Source: JANRKT01 sp033763355
Lineage (GTDB): Bacteria > Bacteroidota > Bacteroidia > Chitinophagales > Chitinophagaceae
Length of the DNA stretch: 19,986 nucleotides
NCBI GenBank assembly: GCA_033763355.1
Contig: JANRKT010000010.1
Coordinates: 1 to 19,986 of the forward strand
Direction: 5' to 3'
The notes under the pieces are model-generated. The model saw only the letters and a list, made by a program, of their open reading frames with translations. It was not told the origin of the DNA and made no database searches. The position numbers and the translations under genes are program-made. This document shows positions 8,973 through 16,474 of this stretch, piece after piece (within the stretch, counting starts at the first letter, position 1; each line of letters begins with the position of its first letter).

Positions 8973-9027
8973 TTATTCTGTTCTCAATGATTCACTCCGC
9001 TATTAAGCAGTATCTCCGCATAAATAT
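8973..9027 (-). pseudogene. Cassette copy 3: frame-broken mini-ORF with orphan SLRTE tail
   Basis: Aligns with the other three cassettes, but the aligned start codon is ATA (9027-9025) and a one-base insertion in the hairpin loop breaks the frame. An ATG at 9021-9019 gives only nine codons before TGA. The orphan tail S-L-R-T-E-TAA (8990-8973) is intact although the real gene upstream (P5) ends in GALRSE, so the tail came from a different paralogue type. P4 begins 11 nt later. Confidence 0.4.
8994..9013 (-). other. Intercistronic hairpin, copy 3 (degenerate)
   Basis: Transcribed strand ATACTGC-TTAATA-GCGGAGT: six of seven positions pair (two as U-G) and one A-A mismatch remains. The extra base relative to the other copies sits in the loop, so the stem survives while the overlapping mini-ORF frame is lost. 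Confidence 0.42.
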
Positions 9028-9037
9028 TTTTATCACA

Positions 9038-11401
9038 CTATTCACTGCGTAATGCCCCCACAGGATTGGCAATTGCGGCTTTGACGGCCTGAAAGCCAAT
9101 AGTCAATATCGCAATGGCAATAGCTAAAAAAGCAGCCAAAATAAAGACCCACCAGCTGATGGGGGTATGATGTGCAAAATCCTCCAGCCACTTAACTACA
9201 AAATAGTAAGCCAACGGAACAGCAATGAGAATGGAAATAATGACTAAAATGAGAAAGTCTTTAGAGATCATCCCCACGATACTTGATATACTCGCTCCCA
9301 AAACTTTTCGTACCCCGATTTCTTTTACCTTTCGTTCTGCTGCAAATGTTGATAACCCAAAAAGACCTAAGCAACAAATAATCAATGACACTATTGTAAA
9401 TCCCAGGAACAATTTTCCCTGCGCTGATTCGTCTTTGTATTCCTGGTTATAAATGTTATCGAGAAATGAGTATTCGAAAGGGTAGTCAGGCGCATATTTC
9501 CTGACAATGCTTTCAATCCTTCCTAATGTCTGGGCCATGTTTGAGTTTTCAGCGGTTTCTATGAGGTGGTAAAGCCCATTGGTCTTGCTGAACATTAAAA
9601 TAAGCGGCTGTGTGGCCTGATGGAGGTTCCCATTGATAAAATCAGCTGTCAACCCGATAACCTCTCCTTTCCCATTCCACATTTCAAGTTTTGTCCCAAT
9701 CACATTCTCCCTGGTAAGGCCCATGGCATGCATCGCTTTTTCATTAATGATATAATTTGATGAATCTGCATTATTGCTGCCGGAAAAATTTCTTCCTGAC
9801 TGAAGTTTGATATGCATTGCAGGGATAAAATCCTCATCACATCGCAAAACCTTAAAAGATATGGATGAATTAGCCGGTTTGTTGGGCCAAACGGGGTCGG
9901 TAGTAGTAATAGGCACCTGAAATAAATTGCTCCCGGCAAAGGCTGCACTCTTTACAGACGGAACCCGCAACAGCTCATTTTTTAATGCAGAATAATTTTT
10001 ATTGAACTCTTCTCTGTGATTCAGTACAATGATATTTTCCTTTTTGAAACCTAAATCCTTTTTGAATATATAAGAAAGTTGCCTGTAGATAAAAATACTT
10101 CCGATAAGTAATACCAGTGAAATGGTAAACTGTGCCACTACCAATACCTTTCTGAAGCTGAATGTTTTTACTGCCGACTGTGCATTATTCTTAAATATTG
10201 CTATTGCTTTCTTGGATGACAGATAAAGAGCAGGATACAGGCCTGCCATTAACCCGCTCAACAACGTAATCCCAAGAATGCCGGCTGCAATAACGGGGTG
10301 ATTAAAATTCAATCCCATTGATTTTCCTGTAATTTCATTTACCACCGGAACGAGCAGTATTGCTAAAAAAACCGAGAACAACATTGCAATAAATGCCATC
10401 AGCACAGACTCTCCTATAAACTGAAGCCGCAAAGATTTATCAGAAGCCCCCGTTACTTTTCGTACACCTATTTCCCGGAACCTTGTGGTTGCTCTTGCCG
10501 TTGTAAGATTTATAAAATTGATGCAGGCCATTATAAGCACCACAATGGCTATCATTCCGAATAATGAAAGCTGGCCGGTTTTGCCGCCGGCAGGTTTACC
10601 GTTTTCAAACTTACCATTCAGGTATGCCCTGGAAAATGGATATAGAAAGGCCTCCCGGTTGCAATCGTTACAATTATTCCTGATTATTCTTCTCACTTTG
10701 GCATCTGCACCATGAAAATCAGACCTGGAATTCAGCATAACAAAAGCCTGGGTAGCGCCGCTTCTCCAATGCTGCGCCCATGGGTTTTCCTTTTTCCAGA
10801 GTTCAAAAGAGATAATGTAATCAAATTGAATGGATGAATTCTGAGGAATGTCTTTAAAAACACTTGCCACTGTCATGTTATATATTTTATTGACCTCAAG
10901 AATTTTCCCGACGGGGTCCTCTGTATTAAAAAGTTTCCTGGCTAATTTTTGGGAAATTGAAATGGCATTGGCATTTGGCAATGGGTTGTTCATATTGCCT
11001 GATATAACCGGAAATGAAAACATGGAAAAAAAAGCGGAATCAGCGTACAGCCCGTTTTCGGTAAATGATTTGCCGTTGTATTTTAAAAGAATATCAGTAT
11101 TCCTGCTGGTTTGTATCACCCCTTCGATTTCAGGTATATCTTTCCGTAGCGCATCCCCGATTTTTACAGTAGGTGCATCATACGTATCTATTTTTCCATC
11201 CGGGTAAAAATCATTGATCATTACCTTATAGATGCGGTTGATATGGGTATGAAATTTATCCGTAGAAAATTCATCTGCCGCCCATAGAAAAATCAGGAAG
11301 CATGTAGTTAATGCCGCTGTAAGGCCGCCGAGATTAATTAAGGAATAGAGTTTATGCTTTAATAATTGCCGGATTGCGATCTTGAAATAGTTTTTTATCA
11401 T
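9038..11401 (-). CDS. P5: FtsX/MacB-type fused double ABC permease with periplasmic CxxC (787 aa)
   Basis: Complete gene, ATG 11401-11399 (MIKNYFKIAIRQL) to TAG 9040-9038; the shortest member. Periplasmic domain 1 (about 45-278) is reduced near its end and contains a C-N-D-C motif (C244, C247) flanked by basic and Asn residues, not seen in the other members. It could form a disulfide or bind metal, but this is inference. First coupling loop RFREIGVRKVTGASDK (about 307-322); second KVKEIGVRKVLGASIS (about 691-706). The normally conserved D-F-A-Y-R-I before the last helix is replaced by DFAHHTPISWW (about 741-751). FLDN replaces FLDE at the end of domain 2. C-terminus NPVGALRSE, TAG, followed by the frame-broken cassette. 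It starts 10 nt after the P6 stop, so the two are almost certainly co-transcribed. Substrate unknown. Confidence 0.95.
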   Translation of the reverse strand: MIKNYFKIAIRQLLKHKLYSLINLGGLTAALTTCFLIFLWAADEFSTDKFHTHINRIYKVMINDFYPDGKIDTYDAPTVKIGDALRKDIPEIEGVIQTSRNTDILLKYNGKSFTENGLYADSAFFSMFSFPVISGNMNNPLPNANAISISQKLARKLFNTEDPVGKILEVNKIYNMTVASVFKDIPQNSSIQFDYIISFELWKKENPWAQHWRSGATQAFVMLNSRSDFHGADAKVRRIIRNNCNDCNREAFLYPFSRAYLNGKFENGKPAGGKTGQLSLFGMIAIVVLIMACINFINLTTARATTRFREIGVRKVTGASDKSLRLQFIGESVLMAFIAMLFSVFLAILLVPVVNEITGKSMGLNFNHPVIAAGILGITLLSGLMAGLYPALYLSSKKAIAIFKNNAQSAVKTFSFRKVLVVAQFTISLVLLIGSIFIYRQLSYIFKKDLGFKKENIIVLNHREEFNKNYSALKNELLRVPSVKSAAFAGSNLFQVPITTTDPVWPNKPANSSISFKVLRCDEDFIPAMHIKLQSGRNFSGSNNADSSNYIINEKAMHAMGLTRENVIGTKLEMWNGKGEVIGLTADFINGNLHQATQPLILMFSKTNGLYHLIETAENSNMAQTLGRIESIVRKYAPDYPFEYSFLDNIYNQEYKDESAQGKLFLGFTIVSLIICCLGLFGLSTFAAERKVKEIGVRKVLGASISSIVGMISKDFLILVIISILIAVPLAYYFVVKWLEDFAHHTPISWWVFILAAFLAIAIAILTIGFQAVKAAIANPVGALRSE

Positions 11402-11411
11402 GGTTATACTT

Positions 11412-13826
11412 TTATTCCGTTCTCAAACTTTTCACGGGGTTCATCAACGCAGCTTTTAAAGATTGTATGCTTACTGTTAATAAAGCAACGAGTAAAACAA
11501 CAACTGCTGCCAGAACAAATGACCACCAGCTGATGTTTATCCTGTAAGCAAAATCTTTCAGCCAGTCTTTCATAAACCACCATGCCAGCGGAAAGGCAAT
11601 GATGGCTGCAATGATGATGAGCTTTGCAAAATCTTTTGAAAGCAAACCCACAATGCTGCTTACGTTTGCACCTAATACTTTTCTGATGCCGATTTCTTTC
11701 GTTCTTCTTGTTACAGCCAGTGTGGCCAGTCCGAACAATCCCATACATGCAATAAATATGGAAAGGGCCGATGCGATTTTTACAATGTTGCTGGTGCGTT
11801 GCTCTGCCTGGTATTGCGCAGCGATGGTGTCATCTAAGAATTGGTATTCAAAATCCTGGTTGATAGCTACGGATTTCCATACTTTTTTAAGTACAGCGAT
11901 GTTATTTGAAAGGTTACCTGCTTTAAGCCGTACAGATATCCTTGCCTGCGGGGGAAAAGCGAATGAGATATTTTCTGTGCGGCGGAATACTGAATCGGGC
12001 TGCACCACCATCAGCAATGGCCTCACTTTGTTGTGCAGCGACATGTAATTGAAATCCTTTACCACGCCAATAACCTGCTGGTCGAAAGGGCCTGGTAATT
12101 TTTTCCCGATAAAATCTGTAAGCCCGAATTCCTTTACGAATGCTTCATTTACCAATGCAGCAGAAGTAATATCAGCGGGGTTATCTGCTGCAAAACTTCT
12201 GCCCTGCGCCATTTCAATTTTCATGGCTTTTATAAAGTGCGGGTCAATGGCATTGAACTGAAAGCTCCGGTAAATTCTTTTCTCATCAGTAAAGCCCATT
12301 TCAATCCAGGGTGTTTCTGAAAAGCTGTAAAGCGATACAGCGGCATCAGCCACTTCCGGGTGTTTCAGTAATTCTGTTCTGTACAAATTCGCCAGGGGCA
12401 TACCTTCTGCACGGCGTTTATTGGTGGGTACTGTTACTACCTGCTCTTTGTTATACCCTAATTCTTTATTCTGCAGGTAATGCATCTGCTCACTGATCAC
12501 AATGGTGCAAACTATCATGGCAATTGAAGCAACAAATTGCCCAACTACCAGGCTTTGTCTTAACCACCCGGTATTGCTTTTCATTTTCAGTTTTCCTTTC
12601 AGTACTTCTACCGGTTTGAAACCTGAGAGTATAATGGCCGGGTAAATACCGGCAATCATGGCAATAATTCCAATCATCAGAAGCGAAAACAACAGAAAAG
12701 TAAAATCAAAATGTAAACTAAGGTTGCGGCTGATAAGCTGGTTAAAGGGGTTTACGAGCAATGCCGCAAGGCCTAACCCAATGATTACTGAAATGATAGT
12801 GAGCAAAAATGCTTCGCCCCAGAACTGGCGGATAAGCTGTTTTCTTTCCGCACCCAATACTTTTCTCAGCCCTACTTCCATTGCCCTTGTTGCAGAACGG
12901 CCCACAGAGAGTGTGATAAAATTGATGCATGCTACAAGCAACAATAAAATTCCGATGGTGGCAAGTATGTAAGAATATTTGGGGTTGCTGATGGGTTCGT
13001 TGCCTGCCGGTAAAGAAGTATCAAGGTGAATAGCTGTAATGGGTTGCAGTTTTACAATAAAACCGCCTTCCCGGTAATCTTCGCCCAGTTGCGCTTTTAC
13101 CATAGCCGGGAATTTCTTTTCCAGTTCTGCCGCTTTTACATTTTCTTTAAGCAACACAAAAGTTTCAGATTGCACATTGAACCACGAAGAAAATGCACCG
13201 GGGCCAAACAAAAATTTCGCATTGGAGTAGGGGATAAGCAGTTTGTATTTTATGCTTGATTCTTCCGGCGCTTTTTTGGAAATGCCGGAAACGGTAAACA
13301 ATATTTTTTCTGTTCCCAGTTCTATCTCCACCTGTTTGCCCAAAGGATTGGTTTTACCAAAAAACTTTTTCGCTGTTTCTTCAGTGAGGATTACCGAATT
13401 AGGGGTGGGGAAGGGGTTCTGACGGCTCCCTTCCTGCAATTCAAAATCAAACTGGCGGAAGAAAGCAGAATCTACCATCCTGATGTCTTCACTGAAACTG
13501 CTCTGATCAACTTTTACAAGCCTTGTAAAAGCAAACACACGGCAGGTGCTTTCAATTTCAGGATAAGTTTCCTGCATAACAGCAGCCATGCTTAATGGGG
13601 TAACGGTATTAACAAAATCCTGTCCTTCATATTTTTCATGCTGTGATGCACGGTAAATACGGCCGGCTTTGCTGTGGAACTTGTTATAACTGAATTCGCT
13701 GCGCACAAACAGCATAATTAAAATGCAGCAGGTTATGCCAACAGCCAGGCCAAGAATATTGATGGCTGTATAACCCTTATAACGGTGCAGGTAGCGAAAA
13801 GCCACTTTAAGGTAATTGCGTAACAT
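11412..13826 (-). CDS. P6: FtsX/MacB-type fused double ABC permease (804 aa)
   Basis: Complete gene, ATG 13826-13824 (MLRNYLKVAFRYL) to TAA 11414-11412. TM1 about 21-42, periplasmic domain 1 about 45-283, first FtsX module with helix about 285-307 and coupling loop RAMEVGLRKVLGAERK (about 314-329), second module with RTKEIGIRKVLGANVS (about 708-723). Domain 2 ends in FLDDTIAAQY. C-terminus NPVKSLRTE, TAA, with P5 starting 10 nt later. This is the only gene in the window with a recognisable Shine-Dalgarno (AAGGAGG, 3 nt before ATG). It also follows the longest gap (161 bp), so it may head its own transcript. The other members show the poor ribosome-binding sites usual in Bacteroidota. Substrate unknown. 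Confidence 0.95.
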   Translation of the reverse strand: MLRNYLKVAFRYLHRYKGYTAINILGLAVGITCCILIMLFVRSEFSYNKFHSKAGRIYRASQHEKYEGQDFVNTVTPLSMAAVMQETYPEIESTCRVFAFTRLVKVDQSSFSEDIRMVDSAFFRQFDFELQEGSRQNPFPTPNSVILTEETAKKFFGKTNPLGKQVEIELGTEKILFTVSGISKKAPEESSIKYKLLIPYSNAKFLFGPGAFSSWFNVQSETFVLLKENVKAAELEKKFPAMVKAQLGEDYREGGFIVKLQPITAIHLDTSLPAGNEPISNPKYSYILATIGILLLLVACINFITLSVGRSATRAMEVGLRKVLGAERKQLIRQFWGEAFLLTIISVIIGLGLAALLVNPFNQLISRNLSLHFDFTFLLFSLLMIGIIAMIAGIYPAIILSGFKPVEVLKGKLKMKSNTGWLRQSLVVGQFVASIAMIVCTIVISEQMHYLQNKELGYNKEQVVTVPTNKRRAEGMPLANLYRTELLKHPEVADAAVSLYSFSETPWIEMGFTDEKRIYRSFQFNAIDPHFIKAMKIEMAQGRSFAADNPADITSAALVNEAFVKEFGLTDFIGKKLPGPFDQQVIGVVKDFNYMSLHNKVRPLLMVVQPDSVFRRTENISFAFPPQARISVRLKAGNLSNNIAVLKKVWKSVAINQDFEYQFLDDTIAAQYQAEQRTSNIVKIASALSIFIACMGLFGLATLAVTRRTKEIGIRKVLGANVSSIVGLLSKDFAKLIIIAAIIAFPLAWWFMKDWLKDFAYRINISWWSFVLAAVVVLLVALLTVSIQSLKAALMNPVKSLRTE

Positions 13827-13829
13827 ATG

Positions 13830-13836
13830 CCTCCTT
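13830..13836 (-). promoter_or_regulatory. Shine-Dalgarno of P6
   Basis: AAGGAGG on the coding strand, 3 nt before the P6 ATG. The spacing is short, but this is a full anti-SD match and the only one before any gene here. Confidence 0.5.
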
Positions 13837-13913
13837 ATTTTCCCTTTCGGTTTTGTTTAGCTCATTAACTTTTGTAAACAAGCCACATCATGAACAATAA
13901 ATCACTTTTAAAA

Positions 13914-13943
13914 GAACTTATTATATCCTGTTGTTGCCCTCAA
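13914..13943 (-). promoter_or_regulatory. Possible Bacteroidota-type promoter for P6
   Basis: On the transcribed strand a TTG (13943-13941) is followed after 20 nt by TAAGTTCT (from 13920), a partial match to the Bacteroidota -33 TTTG / -7 TAnnTTTG pattern. It lies in the longest gap of the array, about 90 nt before P6. The two weak -7 positions keep confidence low. Confidence 0.22.
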
Positions 13944-13951
13944 TTTCTCCA

Positions 13952-13987
13952 GGAATGACTTCCCGGCATTAAACTGATGATCATTCC
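13952..13987 (-). other. Inverted repeat directly after P7 stop
   Basis: The 7-nt arms GGAATGA (13987-13981) and TCATTCC (13958-13952) are separated by 22 nt and start immediately after the P7 TAA. The loop is long and no U-tract follows, so a terminator is not supported. It could be a weak 3' stem or chance. Confidence 0.25.
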
Positions 13988-16399
13988 TTATTCACTCCTT
14001 AATGTGCCCACAGGGTTACCCATTGCTGCCCTTATAGTTTGCGAACAGATGGTTGCAATGCCGGCAAAACCGGTAATTGCTATTGATAATAAAACCAGCC
14101 AGGGTGTATTGGAAATCCTGTATGCATAATTTTGCAGGAACAGGTTACCGAGTATATAACCAGACGGAACACCAATAAGCATACCGGTGCCAATAAGAAC
14201 TGCAAATGACCTGCTGAGCATAACAGTTACATCTTTTACACTTGCGCCAAGTACTTTTCTTATACCAATCTCTTTTACTTTTAATTGTGTGCTGTACATT
14301 ACCATGCCCAGCATGCCCAGACAAGCCAGTGTAATAGCAAGGAAAGAGATATAGGAGAGTATCTTCAATACATCTGCAAGACCTGAAACAGTATAGGCAT
14401 CATCAATTTCATCTTCCATCATTATATAATGAATGGGGTGCACCGGATCAAAGTTTTTCCATACAGTTTGCAATGCTGCAATGATGCGGTCTTTGGCGGG
14501 GGGATCAATGGCAATACTCATTACTGCGAAATCCGAAGGCCTGTACCGGAAGGCAACCGGGCCGATAGCATAATTTAACGGGCGGAAATGAAAATCCTTT
14601 ACAACACCTGCAACCTTAAGCGCAACAGAATCGCCTGCATAAATGACATGGTTGAGCGATGAAACCGGATCTTTAAAACCAAAACTTTTTAAGGCAGTTT
14701 CATTCAGTATCACTTCTGTTTCCCTGTCTTTGGGTAACCCGGTGCGGAAATTGCGGCCGGCAAGAAATTTTACCTCAATATTGCTGAGGTAATTTTCATC
14801 TGCACGGAAATCCCTCATCACAAAAGCGGCATCGGATTTATTGCGTTTATAATCGTCTGACCAGTCCTGGAATGTTCCCAAACTATGCGATACAGCGCCA
14901 ATCCTTCTCACGCCGGCAATGTTCTTTATTTCTTTGGATAATTTTTCATAATCATTTCCCTGCAACCGGACATTCAGTATGTTTTTTTCGTTGATGCCAT
15001 AGTTTACCGTGAGCATAAACTGCACCTGCTGATAAATAAATAATACAGCTATAATAAAAATCAGCGAAAAAGTGAACTGCATCACCATCAGTATCTTCCT
15101 GAAGCTGAGCTTTGTGCTGACTTTTGCGCCGATAACATTTTTTAATACCATTACCGGTTTAAAACCCGAGAGGTAGCCCGCAGGCAATAACCCTGCAATT
15201 GTGCCGATGATAATGGCAAACAGCAGAAAGAAAAAATACAATGAACCATCTTCTCTGAGGTCAATCGAAAATTCACGGGGTATCTGCAATTGCATAAAAG
15301 ATGATTTAAGGAATTGCAGGATGATGTAAGAAAAGAACAGCGCAAAGAGTGAGAAGATTACTGATTCGCCAATGAACTGAAGGAATACCTGCCAGCGGCG
15401 GGCCCCCATCACTTTCCTTACGCCGATCTCTCTTGCCCGCTTAAGTGATTTGGCAATCATCAGGTTGGTATAGTTCAGTCCTGCCATTATCATGATTACT
15501 GCGGCCAGCGCCGCAAGCATAAGCAATAATGTTTCAGGCAATGACCTGCCCATCTGATTGGAAAGTATCGGCCCCGGGCTTATTTTACCCAATGGCTGCA
15601 AATAAAATTCATACCCCTTATCCCTTGTTTCCAGTTTCACCCTCGAATAATATTTTTTGCTGATAGCCGCCAGTGCGGCTTCAGCTTCTTTTTTATTTTT
15701 TCCTTCCTGTAATTTGAAATATACATAACCGGTGTAATAATTATTCCAGTTCTGCAACGAAGGGGTTACAGCCCGTTGTTTCTCCAATAACGGCAGTACA
15801 CTGGCGGAAGCCAGCACTTCAAACTCGAAATGTGTTTTGCCGGGAAACTGTTGCAGCACCCCGCTTACAATAAAATTTCCATAGCCCCTCAGTTGTACAG
15901 TTTTGCCAAGCGGGTCAGAATTGCCAAAAAGTTTCTTTGCTGCTTCCTGTGTAAGAACAAGGTTTTCCGGTGAGGACAAAGCAGTAGCCGGGTTACCCTT
16001 TTCGAGTTTGAAATTAAAAACCTTCAGAAAAGATGGATCGGTAAATAAGCCCGGCACGGGCACAGTAACATTTTCAAAAACTGCATCGCTGTTAAGCTGC
16101 CGGTCAATCCTCACCACGTCTTCAACAAAAGAATAACCTTCTTTCAGTACTGCTGCCAGAGGTAAAGGAGCGGAGGCATAGGGCTCATTCCCTCCATCTG
16201 TGCGTATGGCATTGGTGTTAACCCTGTAAATGCGTTCCGCACTGTTATGAAACAGGTCAAAAGAATATTGCCCTTTGATAATAAGAATAATCAGCAGGCC
16301 CAGCGACATGCTTACAGAAAGACCTATGATATTGATAAGGGAGAAAGTTTTGTTTCTCCAGATGTTCCGCAGTGCAATGTTGAAGTAATTTTTGAACAT
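13988..16399 (-). CDS. P7: divergent FtsX/MacB-type fused double ABC permease (803 aa)
   Basis: Complete gene, ATG 16399-16397 (MFKNYFNIALRNIW) to TAA 13990-13988. The module order matches the others: TM1 about 21-42, domain 1 about 45-285, coupling loop 1 RAREIGVRKVMGARRW (about 321-336), domain 2 about 465-675, coupling loop 2 KVKEIGIRKVLGASVK (about 707-722). The C-terminal third departs from the family. SRSFAVLIG stands where others have SKDFLKLV. The W-W or W-Y pair in the next helix is lost (PSGYILGNLFLQNYAYRI). MMEDEIDDAY stands for the FLDE motif, and Y-T-N for I-N-F in the helix before loop 1. The tail is NPVGTLRSE, a third tail type, with a TAA stop and no downstream cassette. These differences make it an early-branching or functionally shifted member. 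Domain assignment is secure; substrate unknown. Confidence 0.94.
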   Translation of the reverse strand: MFKNYFNIALRNIWRNKTFSLINIIGLSVSMSLGLLIILIIKGQYSFDLFHNSAERIYRVNTNAIRTDGGNEPYASAPLPLAAVLKEGYSFVEDVVRIDRQLNSDAVFENVTVPVPGLFTDPSFLKVFNFKLEKGNPATALSSPENLVLTQEAAKKLFGNSDPLGKTVQLRGYGNFIVSGVLQQFPGKTHFEFEVLASASVLPLLEKQRAVTPSLQNWNNYYTGYVYFKLQEGKNKKEAEAALAAISKKYYSRVKLETRDKGYEFYLQPLGKISPGPILSNQMGRSLPETLLLMLAALAAVIMIMAGLNYTNLMIAKSLKRAREIGVRKVMGARRWQVFLQFIGESVIFSLFALFFSYIILQFLKSSFMQLQIPREFSIDLREDGSLYFFFLLFAIIIGTIAGLLPAGYLSGFKPVMVLKNVIGAKVSTKLSFRKILMVMQFTFSLIFIIAVLFIYQQVQFMLTVNYGINEKNILNVRLQGNDYEKLSKEIKNIAGVRRIGAVSHSLGTFQDWSDDYKRNKSDAAFVMRDFRADENYLSNIEVKFLAGRNFRTGLPKDRETEVILNETALKSFGFKDPVSSLNHVIYAGDSVALKVAGVVKDFHFRPLNYAIGPVAFRYRPSDFAVMSIAIDPPAKDRIIAALQTVWKNFDPVHPIHYIMMEDEIDDAYTVSGLADVLKILSYISFLAITLACLGMLGMVMYSTQLKVKEIGIRKVLGASVKDVTVMLSRSFAVLIGTGMLIGVPSGYILGNLFLQNYAYRISNTPWLVLLSIAITGFAGIATICSQTIRAAMGNPVGTLRSE

Positions 16400-16474
16400 A
16401 ACTTCAGAATTAAAAAGTAAAAAACAAAAGCAGTTTATTTCATTATTCTTTTTTTGACTTTTGAATTTTGTGCC
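16400..16474 (-). repeat. Long conserved gene leader, copy before P7
   Basis: A 75-nt spacer between the P8 stop and P7 ATG, more diverged than the copies before P3 and P2. It keeps AAAATTCAAAAGTCAAAAAAA near its upstream end and TTTTTTACTTTTTAATTC plus GAAGTT just before the ATG. It follows a real gene tail directly, without a cassette. Confidence 0.5.

Noticed and set aside
11404..11748. Minus-strand open frame of 114 codons in another frame within P6
   Set aside because: Same-strand shadow with Cys/His-rich nonsense composition, overlapping the conserved P6 C-terminus.
11599..12048. Plus-strand open frame of 149 codons
   Set aside because: Lies wholly antisense inside P6, has low-complexity Ser/Ala/Phe composition typical of reverse-strand shadows and no family resemblance.
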